In this document: in pieces, positions 1-12,600 of the stretch
Layout: every line of letters starts with the position of its first letter
Position numbering within the stretch: position 1 is the first letter of the stretch
NCBI GenBank assembly: GCA_022393335.1
Contig: JAJEKB010020415.1
Span: forward strand, 426,814 to 490,813
Length of the DNA stretch: 64,000 nucleotides
Source of the DNA: Macrotrachela quadricornifera
Lineage: Eukaryota; Rotifera; Eurotatoria; Philodinida; Philodinidae
Reading direction: 5' to 3'
Notes under the pieces: model-generated
What the model saw: the letters and a program-made list of their open reading frames with translations, nothing else
Told to the model about the DNA's origin: nothing
Databases searched by the model: none
Program-made: the position numbers and the translations under genes

Positions 1-354
1 CCATCAAGAATTAATTGACTATAATTAAGACATTCAATCGAAAATAACAATTAATTATTTGATTCAATAATCCTTTCTTTTTCAAAGTATAATTTGATGT
101 AGCATTGACGTCTCTCATAAAAAAGAATGAAATATCTCGAATGGATAATATTTATTTTTATCATGTAAAATTAAAAAATTTGAATAGTAAACAATATGCT
201 ATAACGATAGTCTCGTCTACTATATAATTTACATAAGTATCTAAATAGAAATAGAATGTGTTAAAAATATACTGATAGCATTGGAACAAACTCATGTCTC
301 TTCCATTTAGTAATCAAATTATTTACAAAAACGATAAAAAATTCATTACTTGAA

Positions 355-1440
355 TGAAATTGTTTACTTTCATTTTGATAATTTTCCACCTTCAAGAGAA
401 GAAAAGTCGATGTATCTACATACATTTGAGCATGTTTTATTCAAATATGAAATCAGATTCCGTCCGCATTATTGTCAACTTGAAGAAAATGCATATTTAT
501 TAAAACCCGCTGATTTTTATTCAATCAAAATTATAGAATCACTGTCATTTTTTCGTTATTTATAGATCATAAAAGTGCTAATTTTCCTGAAAAGTTACAC
601 AGATAGATAGAGCAGTTCCAGCTGAACATTTTAATAAAAAAATTTGAACTTATCATTTATCTTTAAATATAAAAGATATCATTAATCAAGTGAAGAAGGC
701 TTGACAACATCATTTGAGCTCAATATGTTAGTAATAATATCTGACATGCAAATTAAAGTGTTTTTTTTTACACGGAAGTCATATAGACGATACTGTTCAC
801 GTTTGTTTTTTGTTCGAATAAACAATACATCTTATAAAAAAGTTTATCGTGTGTATGCTTTTGAAAGTAGTGGATAAACTCGTATAAACGAGAATAGAAA
901 CTGTATTAGACAACGTTTACTTCCATAATGAAATAGAGAAGTAAATCGAAAGGCGTTTCTTGTGTTTCGAAATATATATAAATCATATTATGATACAGTA
1001 TCAACCTCTCAAATGTTTTACGTTTTAGCGAACAGTGTCTTCTATATGACTTTAGTGTCAAAAGAATATTTCTACTTGTGTTTCAACTATTATAGCAGAA
1101 ATATTGTGTTCTAATGATGTTATCAAGCCTCTTTTGCTTTATGAATAATATCTCCTTCGATATTTAAATATAGATCATGATTCAAAGTTTTTGTTCTATA
1201 AAAATGTTCGCTTGGAGTTTCTCTATTTGTCTTTGTGACTTTTCAGAAAAACTCACGTTTCTTTGACTTACAAGTAAAGAAAAAATGCTAATAAGCCTAT
1301 ATTTTTGGTCGGATAAAAATAAACGGATTTTGATTTCATATTTGAACAAAAACATACTCAAATGCATACAGTTAGATCGACGTTTCTTCTTTTGAAAGTT
1401 AGAAATAGTTGAAAACAAGGAAACAATTTCAGTTAAATAG
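355..1440. repeat. Diverged long inverted repeat (fold-back) with ORF remnants
   Basis: The left arm (about 355-830) pairs with the reverse complement of the right arm (about 990-1440). Both arms share a stretch whose translation contains FKYEI, and a second stretch beginning CTGAAAAGT(T/C)ACA. The arms are clearly related but diverged and broken by stops, so this is an old fold-back or two inverted copies of a dead element. No terminal motif or target duplication could be fixed. The short open frames in each arm are remnants of one ancestral sequence, not genes. Confidence 0.55.
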
Positions 1441-2418
1441 ATATTCGTATAATTTTGGTCAGTATTATGCATAACAAGAAACTTTAATATCTAGCAGTGT
1501 CAGACGCTAGTAGAAATTTGGATTCACTACACCTCCTCTTACAGACATGGCAGGCATCCTTATTAACAACATATCATGGCCGCAATAGGCAGCTTAGCAA
1601 TGCTGCATCACAGACACGATAGGCAGGCTCAATAACCACCCTCCCCACAGAGTTAATTAATCATGATTAACTTTAATTAATTAGTCACTTTTATTAATGC
1701 TTTTCTAATATTTTTCATAGAAAAACTAGTGTGTTTATATAAAAATATGTTACACATTGTATAATGCAAAATGATTTTTCAAACAACCAATAGAAAAATA
1801 GCAATATTTAACTAATTACTAATTAATATATTTGAAAAATCCTATGTTTTTGTAATTAAATAATTAATAAGTGAAGAATCTTCTAATAAACCCAGTGAAC
1901 CTTTATTCAGACATAATATTATATTGAGGGTGATTATCTATCCAGGAGAGGAAAAAGTGGGCATGCGCCAAATCTGAATATTTAAATTTGGTGTATACCT
2001 AGAGGAAAGGGTACCTATAAGTTTATAGTGAAATTTTATCTTTTTAGAATTACCGCTAACAGTTACACCATGTTTTGCATTTTAATCTCGCAGAGATTGT
2101 GCTAATAACTTTTTAATATGGAAACCATTTTTCTGCTAAAAGTAATCATTTCGCCACCGATCAGAAAGTTGCTCGCTTTTCAATTTTACTGGACAATGGT
2201 TTTCAGGTGTATACGAGCAAGAAATGTTGAAATATACCCAGAATAATATAGAAACATCCAATCATTTATAGTTTTGTTACTCTAATCTGATCAAATATTG
2301 CTTGAAAATATTTTTATATGCTAGGAAAAGTAAATGATTATTTGGCGACATATCACGTCTTGCCGTGTATCTCCGATAGATGGGTTCTTAATCTTTTATT
2401 TTGTGTTTCGACCGATTA
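1441..2418. other. Intergenic, no gene recognised
   Basis: AT-rich DNA without a supportable coding region. A slightly GC-richer patch lies at about 1500-1650, followed by TTAATTAA-type palindromic runs at 1651-1682. Nothing else stands out. Confidence 0.5.
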
Positions 2419-4017
2419 TTAAAAAATTCGTTCAATTAAAAGATACACTGAACAAAAAAATAAAGTAATATGTGAAAAACTTTTTTTAAACGAGGAGCTC
2501 GAGAATGGGACACTTGAGTTAATCGATGTACTCGCTATATTTGCAATCATCGCTTCAAAATCTGTAAAACGATTATCCAACTTTTCTAACTGTTGCTGTT
2601 TATCGCTATCACTTAAGAAGGAAAAACGAATACTATTGTACACTAACGTTTTTAGTTCTTTATAGTGTGGCCTGTAGCGATCACAAAACATCAGGTATTC
2701 ATTGCTCAAAGTCGAACGTGATACACCGGCGTCATCCGTGGCAATCACTAAGGGCACGTTATGTGCTCTGTACATCAACATCGGATGTGCTTCATTTCTA
2801 ACACCCAGTATGAATGAATTGCTACTTATAACCGCTTCGACCACTACATTAAGCTCTTTCATCTTTCGCAGTAGTTCAAAAGCATTACGCTCGTAAAATA
2901 TATCGATACCATGGCCAATTCGGCTTGCTCCAGCGATCTCTATTGCTTCACGTATATGAAATTGTAAATTTTCTGGTGGCACAAGACCCAGAACCAACTC
3001 GCCTGCGTGCATTGCAAGTTTCACAGCGGGAAAATGTTGCTTGAGAAAGCGAAACATTTTCATATGCAGTGTATAGTCTCGCATCGATACGATACCATTT
3101 TCTGGACCGACAATATTGACACCAACTATTAGATCACAACGCATAGCAGCAGAAAAGGAAGAAAATAGAGTGGCAAATACACGAGAAGGCGCATTGCCTC
3201 TGGACACATAAGCTTGAAAGCGTAGTGTAAAATTGCCATCATTGATTCCATCCGCTGATGTCTCGATCAGTTTCACATAATTATTAATTGTTGCATTGAC
3301 TCTGGTATCACCTACAATCGTATTGTAATATATTGTTAGTATCCTATCTATTTCAGTGTCGTTCGATTTCGAGGTTAAGGTATCTAACATGGCATTTAAT
3401 TCATCTGTAACGGCGAGATTTGGGCCACTTTTCAGCATGGTTTCTATATACTGCACATTTTCACTCAAAGCTGTATTTTTTAACCACATTAATCCTTCGC
3501 CATAGTTACTTTGAGCAAGTTGGCTAAAATAACCAAAAGTATCAAAAAATTGCTGATCTGGTGGCAGTTGTTCATGATAATGATTGGCATAATCAATAAT
3601 AGACCAGTGCTTTAACAGCTCGCGATAGAAGCCATTATCTAGACGTACAGCGTCAGTGGTGATGCACAACGCTTTGACTGTGTCTGATAACTCTGAAACT
3701 CTGGTTTCTATTCTATATTTTTGAATTTTGAATTTTGTTTCATCTTCACGATAGATGCAATAGTTGTGTTTGGCAACCCAGTTTAGATAAGTTTCGGCAT
3801 AGATAGAACCGGAATAGTGATGATGCAAATCACCACCTTTAGGCATAGCTGTCAGGAATATATTCAACTCAGAAAGCTTGCTCGTATCATCAACAATAAG
3901 TTTTTCGTAGTATTGAACTGTTGCATCGATATTCTTTTGAGATTTCAAGGTTGTTGTATTGGTAGTTTTAATAACAAGTACAACGCAGAATAATAGTACG
4001 AGTGACTGGGTTTTCAT
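2419..4017 (-). CDS. Secreted adenosine deaminase (ADGF/bacterial large ADA type), HGT candidate
   Basis: Single-exon gene of 532 aa, starting at the ATG at 4017; the frame is open five codons further upstream but only from GTG. It should deaminate adenosine to inosine outside the cell or at the membrane. Residues 1-20 are a hydrophobic signal peptide. Metal and catalytic motifs of the adenosine deaminase family are all visible in order: GGDLHHHYSG near residue 65 (the HxH zinc pair), MHAGE near 336, RIGHGID near 367 and ATDDAG near 427. A hydrophobic C-terminal tail after a Ser-rich stretch could be a GPI signal or a membrane anchor. The MPKGGDLH context recalls large bacterial deaminases more than animal ADA2 (from memory, not searched). 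No intron and higher GC than its flanks fit horizontal acquisition. Enzyme family is certain; origin is inferred. Confidence 0.88.
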   Translation of the reverse strand: MKTQSLVLLFCVVLVIKTTNTTTLKSQKNIDATVQYYEKLIVDDTSKLSELNIFLTAMPKGGDLHHHYSGSIYAETYLNWVAKHNYCIYREDETKFKIQKYRIETRVSELSDTVKALCITTDAVRLDNGFYRELLKHWSIIDYANHYHEQLPPDQQFFDTFGYFSQLAQSNYGEGLMWLKNTALSENVQYIETMLKSGPNLAVTDELNAMLDTLTSKSNDTEIDRILTIYYNTIVGDTRVNATINNYVKLIETSADGINDGNFTLRFQAYVSRGNAPSRVFATLFSSFSAAMRCDLIVGVNIVGPENGIVSMRDYTLHMKMFRFLKQHFPAVKLAMHAGELVLGLVPPENLQFHIREAIEIAGASRIGHGIDIFYERNAFELLRKMKELNVVVEAVISSNSFILGVRNEAHPMLMYRAHNVPLVIATDDAGVSRSTLSNEYLMFCDRYRPHYKELKTLVYNSIRFSFLSDSDKQQQLEKLDNRFTDFEAMIANIASTSINSSVPFSSSSFKKSFSHITLFFCSVYLLIERIF

Positions 4018-4164
4018 AGTTCGAAATGCCACCTAAAAGACTGTTAGATTTGTGTCTAATAGATATGTTGTTATCCGCAAAAATACTACAGATAGAGTGT
4101 AAGAATCAGAGACACTCTCAGCAAAAAATTGGTTGGCATAAGATCTTTGACAAACACTCAACGT

Positions 4165-5067
4165 ACTTCGGTCTAACCAAAAGTTCTCAGAGCATTAAAT
4201 AAAAATAGAAAGGTAAGGAGAAATTTTGAATTTTGTTTTATCAAATGTTAAGGATCATTGCCATTAAAAGTTATACCAAGTTCGATCCTTTCTAACGATT
4301 TGTTAAAAGTTTTTTTCGAAAAAAATTTTAAGATACCTTGGACACTACGTGAGCTAATCATATTTCATTTGTTTTAAAAACTGAGCGAAATTTTGTTATA
4401 TCATGTCACTTGCGTTGTGGCATTACTAGTGATGGAATACGAATTTATTTTTTATAGATTAGTCATAAGTCATCTGATGCTAGCTAGCTGATTGAAGATG
4501 AATCGTCCAAGGCTATTGTTTTGGAAGACAGATTGTAATCAAAACTTACTTTGGTATATTCTTTAAACCAAATAGCCTTGTTTTTATATAAAGTGTAGAT
4601 AAAGGCAAGAGAGTAGATCATAAGTATTATATTAAAAGCTGTCCGAAGCTTTTTGTTAATGAAATATAGAAAAGATCAGAGGTATCCAATTCAAAATGTC
4701 CAAAATTGCTTGACGATCATTGTTGACTTCATACTCATCCAATGTTAATAATCATATGACAGGAGAAGACATCAATATAATGTCATATCCACCGTATTCG
4801 TCAGGCCATATACTATGTAATTTTTTGCTACGTAATTTAACTGATTAAATAAATCAAATATGATTAGCTCATGCAGTATCCAAGGTACCTAAAAATTTTC
4901 TCGCAAAAAATGTTTAACAAATTGTTAGAAAGGATCGAATTTGGTATAACTAATAATAGCAACTATCCTCAAAATTTGATAAAAAAAACTTAAAATATCT
5001 CCTTATCTTCATATTCTTATTTAATGCTCCGAGAATTTTTGGTCAGACCTAAGTATAAGCAACCGCA
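4165..5067. repeat. Fold-back inverted repeat, arms about 205 bp
   Basis: The left arm (about 4168-4373) is a close inverted copy of the right arm (about 4858-5064); both contain GATCCTTTCTAAC and GAGCTAATCATATTT or their complements. The ~480-bp spacer has no gene. It starts about 150 bp upstream of the adenosine deaminase start. Probably a non-autonomous DNA element; its exact ends and target duplication are unclear. Confidence 0.65.
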
Positions 5068-5573
5068 ATTTTTCTTTCTTTCTCAAAAATACAGATGTTT
5101 CTCAATACTAGTTAAATACCAAATAATTTCGTTGCTTAATATTCGATTCCTTTTGTAAATATTACTTGTAGGCCAAGGATTACTTACAAAACAGAGAACA
5201 GGCACACTTTGTATAATCTAGAAGTAACATTTATAAAAGGATCAAGTATCAGACGATGAAATTACTTTATATTTAATTACAGTCCTAGCAAAAATCTCTG
5301 GGACACTTAAGAATGACTCCGCAAAATTTTATACTTCGTTCGAATGAAACATTATGTATATATATATATTCGTATATGATAAGTGCAGTTATTATTCACA
5401 CTTTCATATTCTGCCATAAAGACATAAAAGTCCTGCTTTTAACATGAATAAAATGAAAGAATAAAAATCTCTCGCAGGCAAAAAGTTTTGAGACACATCA
5501 CTGGCCAAAAGTATTCGTTTCATGCTATAGATACGATAAGAGACGTAGAGCTAAAAATTCGTGCACATATAGA
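5068..5573. other. Intergenic, nothing recognised
   Basis: AT-rich spacer between two fold-back elements, with a short TATATA run near 5358-5370. No gene seen. Confidence 0.4.
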
Positions 5574-7020
5574 GTGCACACAAAACAAGGCTCGAGCAAC
5601 ATTTTTTTTTCGGTTTCTTTTATACATCAGTCGATAGAGAATTTTATGGCGATCAAGAATATGTGTTGCTTGAAAGTTTTTGAAGCTTTCTTCCCTTTTA
5701 AAAGTCAAAAAACCTTGAGAAGAGTGGAAAACTCGACTTTTTGCACATTTTCAGTAAAGTTAATTTTTTCCTGTTTCGGTCTACCTTGGATCACTTAAAC
5801 TGGCATATTCTTGTTCAGCCTTGAAAACTGAAATAAATATTTTTACATGAATAGACTCACCAAATACTTCTCTTCAAAAGTATATGAAGAGTTTTTTGAA
5901 ATTTTTTTTCTATCGTTAGAAAAATCGGTTTTATCAAAGATCGTGTCAAAACTACTATGTCCTTTTCTAAATTTTTGTAAGTTCACGTAAGATATCGCTT
6001 TGAGAGCATCAAATAGGTTATAGAATCATGGGAAATTCAATGGAGATATTGTCGGTATTCTCGAAGGTTTTCTAGAGGATCTTGAAAGTATTCCGTGAGG
6101 GTCTCTCAAAGTAGCGTTCAAAAAAATCCGAAAATATTAAAAATATTCACATCCTGAACATTAGAATTTTCCCACATGACGTATGGGTTTTTTCGCAGTG
6201 CATTAACTCATGTTCTATGTTGAATATTTCCCATCATATCCCTTTATGTCATAATTGATATGCTCCAACTGGCCTATATATAAAGAGAAGATTTTATCGA
6301 CCTAAAGTAACATTTACCACGCCTCAAAAATCAAAACCATGCGAGAATAATATCTAGTAATAATAATTTGGCCGTTTAATTTGCTTTATTTCAGAGAGCG
6401 AATCAGTACCAGTACTTGTTTTTTTTCCTCTTGTTGTGTTTGACTTGCTTTTGATAATATACATATACATGAGAAGATAACTATAGGCAAAAGAGGATAA
6501 CTAATCATATAAAAACAAGTCTCAAGTAAAAGTCTACACTCATGAGCTATTTTTCTCTTGTAATTTCCAATGTCTCTTCACAGAATTCTTTGAAGACCCT
6601 CTAGAAAACCTCCGAGAACTCCGACAATATTTTCATTGAACTCCCCATAGCTTTTTCACCCATTTGACGTTCTCAAAGTGGTATCTTACGTGAACTTACA
6701 AAAATTTAGAAAAAGACTTAGTAGTTTTGACAGGATCTTCGGTAAAACCGATTTTTCTAACCATAGAAACAAAATTTCAAAAAACTGTCCGTATACCTTT
6801 GAAGAAAAGCATTTGTCGAGTCTATTCATGTAAAAATATTTATTTCAGTTTTCAAAGCTGAACAAGAATATGCCAGTTTCAATGATTCAAGGTAGAACGA
6901 AATAGAAAAAAAGAACTTTACTGAAAATGTGCAAAAAGTCGAGTTTTTCACTCTTCAATGTTTTTGATTTTTAAAAGGGAAGAAAGCTTCGAAAACTTTC
7001 GAACCTTACTTTGCGTGCAC
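5574..7020. repeat. Fold-back element with arms of about 450 bp and GTGCAC tips
   Basis: The right arm (about 6570-7005) is the reverse complement of the left arm (about 5668-6110), including AAACTCGACTTTTTGCACAT and TTTTCTAGAGG blocks. Both outer ends carry GTGCAC followed by a similar CAAA-containing stretch (5574-5590; 7000-7020), so the element probably ends there, with about 75 bp of extra sequence in the left arm. No protein is encoded; the short open frames are chance reads of the arms. It abuts receptor segment copy 1, which begins at about 7023. Confidence 0.7.
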
Positions 7021-7936
7021 CTTACAAATTAGTTGAAAGTTAATCATATGAAGACAGATGCATCATACTCAAAATAAATTATTTATTTTTTAGTTTTTTT
7101 TATAATATTTTACTAAATTAAATGTATTTATTATTTTATAATGTCTGTTTGTTTCTCTTGTAAAGATTTTATTGCTGTCACATATCTTTATTTCATAAAT
7201 AATTTGTTATTTATTTCTCTTAACTGATGTTATATTGTTTTTAATACATGTTTTTATTTTATTTCTTCTTTAGTTTCTATAGAAAGAAAAACATTCAGAA
7301 ATAATGTCACATCTTCATTTCTCAAGTTTATTTTTTTCTCAAAGTTTTATGATGCATGATTTTATTTTGTATTACTAATTTTATATTCAAATAAAATCGA
7401 TGTAGTACAACAATACTGACTAGAAAACAGACTATTGATTACTCGAGTACAGAAAAACTATATAAAAGCACTAACAAAAGACTCAATTTTATACGGGCAA
7501 GTGCTTGATTATCCTAGTTAAGTACTCAAATTCTAGAACAAGTACCTCTTGAGTGCTCATATATAAATATCCTCGCTGGAGTATGGTCTCTATATGTCCT
7601 CTTTCTTGACGAAATTTTTTTAATATAAAATTGGTTTGAATTTTGAAATATACTACAAAATCAAATTGTTTGTAGATAGAAAAAATATTTTTGGAAAATG
7701 AAGCAAAAAGAAATATATGTCATAAACATGTCAAATAATTTTTTCTCTATGTAAATTCAGTGTGAAATTTTAATTAAAACTGTCGACTTATTTTTTTTCC
7801 AGCGAGTTATTTTAATTATTTTCAACATACATGTTAATTCTAACTAAGAACAATTTGGTATTATATTTGTTAATCACAACTTCTACACAGTTCCTTATAA
7901 ATCGTTCCAATATTATTTAGAAAGTAAATAATCAAC

Positions 7937-8955
7937 ATGTCATTGGCATACATTGGTCAACAATTGACAATTTATGGTGGTGTATTTATAGTTATTGGTG
8001 GTGTTATAGGAAATGGAATGAATATTTTAGTATTTTCAAGTGTTCGTACTTATCGTACAACTCCGTGTACATTTTACTTTCTTATTGGTTCAATGTTTAA
8101 TATTTTTTATGTAACAATTAATCTTATTTCACGTATTGTTAGTGTAGGTTTTGGTATTGATTTAACTCGTTCTTCAATAAGTTGGTGTAAAATTCGACAA
8201 TTTTTTCTTGTTACTTTTAGCTTAATTACATTAAGTTGTTCATGTTTAGCTACAATTGATCAATTTTTAGTGACATCACAAAGTGCTAAACTTCGTCGTT
8301 TAAGTAGTATTAAATGGACTCATCGAATTGTATTGATTGTAATCATTGTGTGGTGTCTTCATGGAATTCCTTATTTATTGTTCTATAATATTTCACCAAT
8401 CACAAACACATGTGTAAACACCAATCCTATCTATGCCAACTATAGTCCAATATACCTTCTTGGTCTTATCTGTTCTATGCCAGTTTCAATAATGGTTGGA
8501 TTTGGATATTTAACTCATCGTAATATTCATCGAACAAGAGTTCTTGCTGAACAACAAGCTGATCGTCAAGTAACAAAAATGACTTTAATTCAAGTGATAC
8601 TTGTCGTTACTTGTATGCTACCATATGCTATTCATATTACTTATAATATAATCACATCTGGAATTATTAAAGAATCAAATAGATTAGCTATTGAAAATTT
8701 TGTTCAAACAATTGTCAGTCTACTACCTTATATTTATTATAGTGTATGTTCATTTATTTGTTTGTTAAAAAATCTAAAAAATATTTTTCTTGACTTCTTT
8801 TTTAGGGAAATTGTTACATGTTTTTAATTTCATCAGGTCGTTTTCGTCGAGTAATAAAAGATCGAATATTCTATTGGAGAAGATTCAATCATATAAATCC
8901 ATTGCAACAACCTGCCTTCAAAACAGCAACATTAGAAAACAACACAGGCATCTAA
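7937..8955 (+). CDS. Rhodopsin-like seven-helix receptor, copy 1 (two exons)
   Basis: Exons 7937-8743 and 8806-8955 with a 62-nt GTATGT...TTTTTTAG intron give 318 aa. Reading straight on ends at 8827 with a wrong tail; splicing joins PYIYYS to GNCYMFLISSGRFRR, a normal TM7 and helix-8 sequence. TM1 holds the GN pair (IGNGMNIL). The TM3 end reads TIDQF where most receptors have DRY. A pair of extracellular cysteines is present, and TM6 contains MLPYAIH. It belongs to the divergent family-A receptors expanded in rotifers (from memory). The ligand is unknown. The almost identical gene at 23172-24142 has a shorter tail. Receptor class is confident; the exon join is inferred from splice sites and its occurrence in both copies. 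Confidence 0.85.
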
Positions 8956-9332
8956 GAAAAAAAAATGCAGTAACTTTGAACGTCCGCCATCGTTTTATCT
9001 TATATTTTTTTTTTAATTGACATTAAAATAAAGTTATACGTTGTTACATTAACTTCAAAACTAATGAACAACGGATTATTTGTGCATCAATGGATATGAG
9101 AAGTCTATGGAATTAATTTTCTTTATTTAGTAATACATAATACGAAAAAAAAGAAAGAATAATGAGTTAATTTTTAAAAAAACTAACTATAAAATCTTTT
9201 TTTTAAAGAAATGCTCAACTCAGGATAATTTTGAATTAATTAAATTAAATTAAAAATAAAAGAATCTTGTTTGTTTCGTATAGTTATTTCAACAGAAAAG
9301 TATGTTATCGTAGGCTAGAAGAGCCCTATCAC

Positions 9333-9530
9333 CAGAGGTGCAGAATCTACCCGTGTGCGGGAACGCGCGTTCGAGGAAATTTTCGAAAAAGTATTGCGTT
9401 TTGAGAAGTTTTTTTGAAAAGTTATTGCAGTTGACGAAGTTTTTCGGAACTACCAGACCTCCAAAAATTCTTCGAAAGATTTCCCCGTTTGGAGAAATTT
9501 TTCTTTTTTACGGCAGATTCTGCACCTCTG
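9333..9530. mobile_element. Non-autonomous hAT MITE, 198 bp, with 8-bp target duplication
   Basis: The ends are perfect 16-bp inverted repeats, CAGAGGTGCAGAATCT and its complement. Flanks are CCTATCAC (9325-9332) and CCTATAAC (9531-9538), an 8-bp duplication with one change. The other copy of the duplicated segment (near 24645-24655) has a single intact site here, which is the empty site. CAG...CTG ends with an 8-bp duplication are the hAT signature. No protein is encoded. Confidence 0.9.
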
Positions 9531-9685
9531 CCTATAACGATAACTGATAATATATCAAGCAAAACACAATCATTTTGGCCGAAAGGGCCTACAAATGTGT
9601 ATTTGTTTGTAGATGACGATGTTGTTATTAACCCGACTTGATTGTTTATCATGCGTTGATTGTTTGTGTTGAATATTGTTTGTTA

Positions 9686-12600
9686 ATGTAAGTGAAATTG
9701 GCAGCCGATTCGAGTTTTTGAAAATACGATTCGTTCCACTTGGTGTGCCACCTATTCTTTACTGTATGCCAGGTAGAACCCATCGAGCTCTATTGATTAG
9801 AATATGTTCTTTCTTAACGAACATCACATTATGTCCTGTAGTCATCAAAAAGTCTTTTTTTTCCATGCGAACAAACTCGCAAAAACTGTATTTTCCAAAA
9901 ATATTCGATCTCTCGCTTCAGAATTTAAAAACAACCATAGATTTCAATACATCTCGACTTGCTCTATCGACTGGTATGCTCATTTGCGTTATTCACATCA
10001 TAGTTTCAATGGAATCGCTTATAAAACCTTGAAAATTCACCATTCATCATGTATATCACGTATCAATTCGTTCTACGATTTGTGCCGTTCATAAAACTGA
10101 TTTCATTCGATTCAGAATGAAAAACACTATCGAATGATGTATTATTCAATATCGATAAATAAATAAACTGAACGTAGAAGCTTTTGAGAATCATTTACAT
10201 ACATAGTAATACTATCTACTCGATATTCAACATACACAGATAGGTATATTTGATAGAAACTTCCAAAATCTATTGAATCTCGAATAAATCTATTATATCC
10301 TACATAAAAAGTAGTTAACCAATAATTAATTATTATTATAAGAATATATTAAATCTCTCACAGATCACATACGTAACAAGCATTGATTCTTATTTTATAA
10401 GTCCACTTTTACACATATGCGAAGGTTGAGGTATTTACTATTCATGAAATTTCACTTGGTTCTATTGATTAACATATCGTCTGTATATATCACTTTTATT
10501 CTAGAACTTCTCACCTTAAGAAATCTTCAGGTGTACCTATTATCTCAAATGATACAACTGCAGGTTCATTCATACATATGTGCCAAGGTTGAAACATATA
10601 CCAATCGATAGTTCTCATTTAGTTGTATCAAATAAGACATGATAATGACTATTATCTATATCATCCTTTGGACAATAGTATATGAAAACTCAGTAAGTAC
10701 GTTTGTTATCGGGACATCTTTACTCACACTCACTTTCACATGCGTGCCAACGTTTAAATGTGCACTATTCGATAGATCTCACTTAGTTCTATGAAATGAT
10801 GTATGATTGAGCGACATATGTGTGAATGTTTGATCCATAACATCTCAAAACTCAACACGTATTGTTTTTATTGAAGTATGTCAATTTTCGATTCATGTTC
10901 AGATATGTGCCATTGTTGATACATACAGCACTCGATAGGCTTTATTCAGTTCTATCGATTGAGACATTATGGAACGTTATCTGTCTAATATATTGAACCA
11001 TAGTATCTCAAAAACTCGATAGGATTGAATGTGATTGAGAATTTGACTTGGATATTCATTTTCGCACGCGTGCCCAGGTTGAAAAATACACCATTCGAAA
11101 GATCTCACTATCTCCAATTAAATGAGATCTCATTTAATATTCTATGTGTTCTCCTTTCCACTATAGTAACCTCAGAACTCAGCAAGTATGTTTCATGTGA
11201 AGAATTCGTCTTTCTGATTGATTTTTACATAAGTGCCAAATGATATATGCACATCATTCAGTAGATTACATTGAGCTGAATCGAATTATATATAATTTGG
11301 TCATATTTGTTTTGTCTTTTGGAACATCATGTGGAAATACAGTAGATCTGATCTTTTTTGATAATTTTGTCTTACACAATACCGAGAAGATATATGCCAT
11401 CCTTTACCTATATACTATTCACTATATACTTTGATTCTCCATCGAATGATAGTATGACAAACCCAACAGATGTTTGCTATCGAATATTCACCTTCGAATT
11501 GATGTAGAAATATGTGCCATATATTCCACCTATCTCATTTGGTAAAGCTTATTGAATTCTATATACTCACTGACGATTTACTTTATATGCACACGATCAT
11601 GTAGGCTCTTCCAGAATATTTTGCTTCTAAATCCGTTTACCATCTCATATCACACATTCGTAAATACAACTCAATCAAATCTATTGAACGTAAGATAATT
11701 CAGAACTGACACATGTATTACAATCGATAGTCATGTTCGAAGTCATATGCAATAAGCAATTCCAGATTATTTCTACATCCATACAATAGAAAATTGATAA
11801 TAATAATAATAAGCCATACGTCTTCATTTACATCTCAACAAGATCTATCGAATGGGAGGTGTTTCAACATTGGCATATGTCCTGGAATGAATTATTCTCT
11901 TCAGCATATCGAATAATCAGCCTTGGAAAGAGTTTCGAAGAGTTTTTTCATTCCTGAGATCCACAACTGAATCTCACTTATACACGAATAGATGGATCTC
12001 GCCGAGATCAATCGAATGAGACATGTTTCAGTATTGGCACACGTGCTAGAATGAATATGCATGTTGAGTAAGTTGTATAACTATTAGTAGAAGGAAACTT
12101 TTCGTAAATTTTCTCCTGCAAAATGACTCGTATTGAATCTTGTTCATTCATAAATAGATGCATCTCGATGAGATCTATCGACTGAGATATGTTTCGAGGT
12201 TGGCACATGTGGTGGAGCGAATAACTATGTTGATAATCTTGGATAACCACCATTGGAGAGAGTTACTGTGAAGTCATTCATTTACCATGTCCACTATTCA
12301 GTTTTGTTCATACATGAATAGATAGATCTCGATGAGATCTGTCGAATGAGACATGTTTCAAAGTTGGTACATGTGATTGGATAAATAAATATGTTAACAT
12401 CTTCCCGATCATGGCACATTTGACATAGCGATTTCTTCTAGAAATTATCGACTTTTATGAGACTTTTTATGCTTTTGAAATTCAAAAAAGGCATTTTTTG
12501 ATAGTTGAAATCTTTCTTTATATATATCATTGGAAAGAGCATATCGAACTGCGTCGATTGGTGTCATTGTCGAATGTGGCACAAATTGTGAAATGAATAT

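Larger units (their letters stand above)
7023..9685 (+). repeat. Segmental duplication, copy 1 (receptor-bearing segment)
   Basis: This segment is repeated in the same orientation at 14536-24785 once the insertions in that copy are removed. Shared marks run from TACAAATT(A/G)GTT and ATATGAAGAC at the left, through the receptor gene, to GTGTTGAATATT at the right. Copy 1 has its own insertions: a 198-bp hAT MITE (9333-9530) and about 95 bp near 7515-7610. Its two edges abut fold-back elements. Confidence 0.85.

Noticed and set aside
350..1472. Short open frames at 350-565 and 1182-1472 as genes
   Set aside because: They are parts of the two inverted arms of a decayed repeat, with stops in the surrounding homologous sequence.
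7937..8827. Uninterrupted 296-aa reading of the receptor (and 23172-24062)
   Set aside because: The last ~27 residues do not look like TM7. A GTATGT/TTTTTTAG intron at the same place in both copies restores a normal TM7 and helix 8.
9676..10094. Overlapping open frames in the fold-back end (and mirrored ones at 13996-14345)
   Set aside because: The same frames occur in both inverted arms without any domain. They are explained by the repeat itself.
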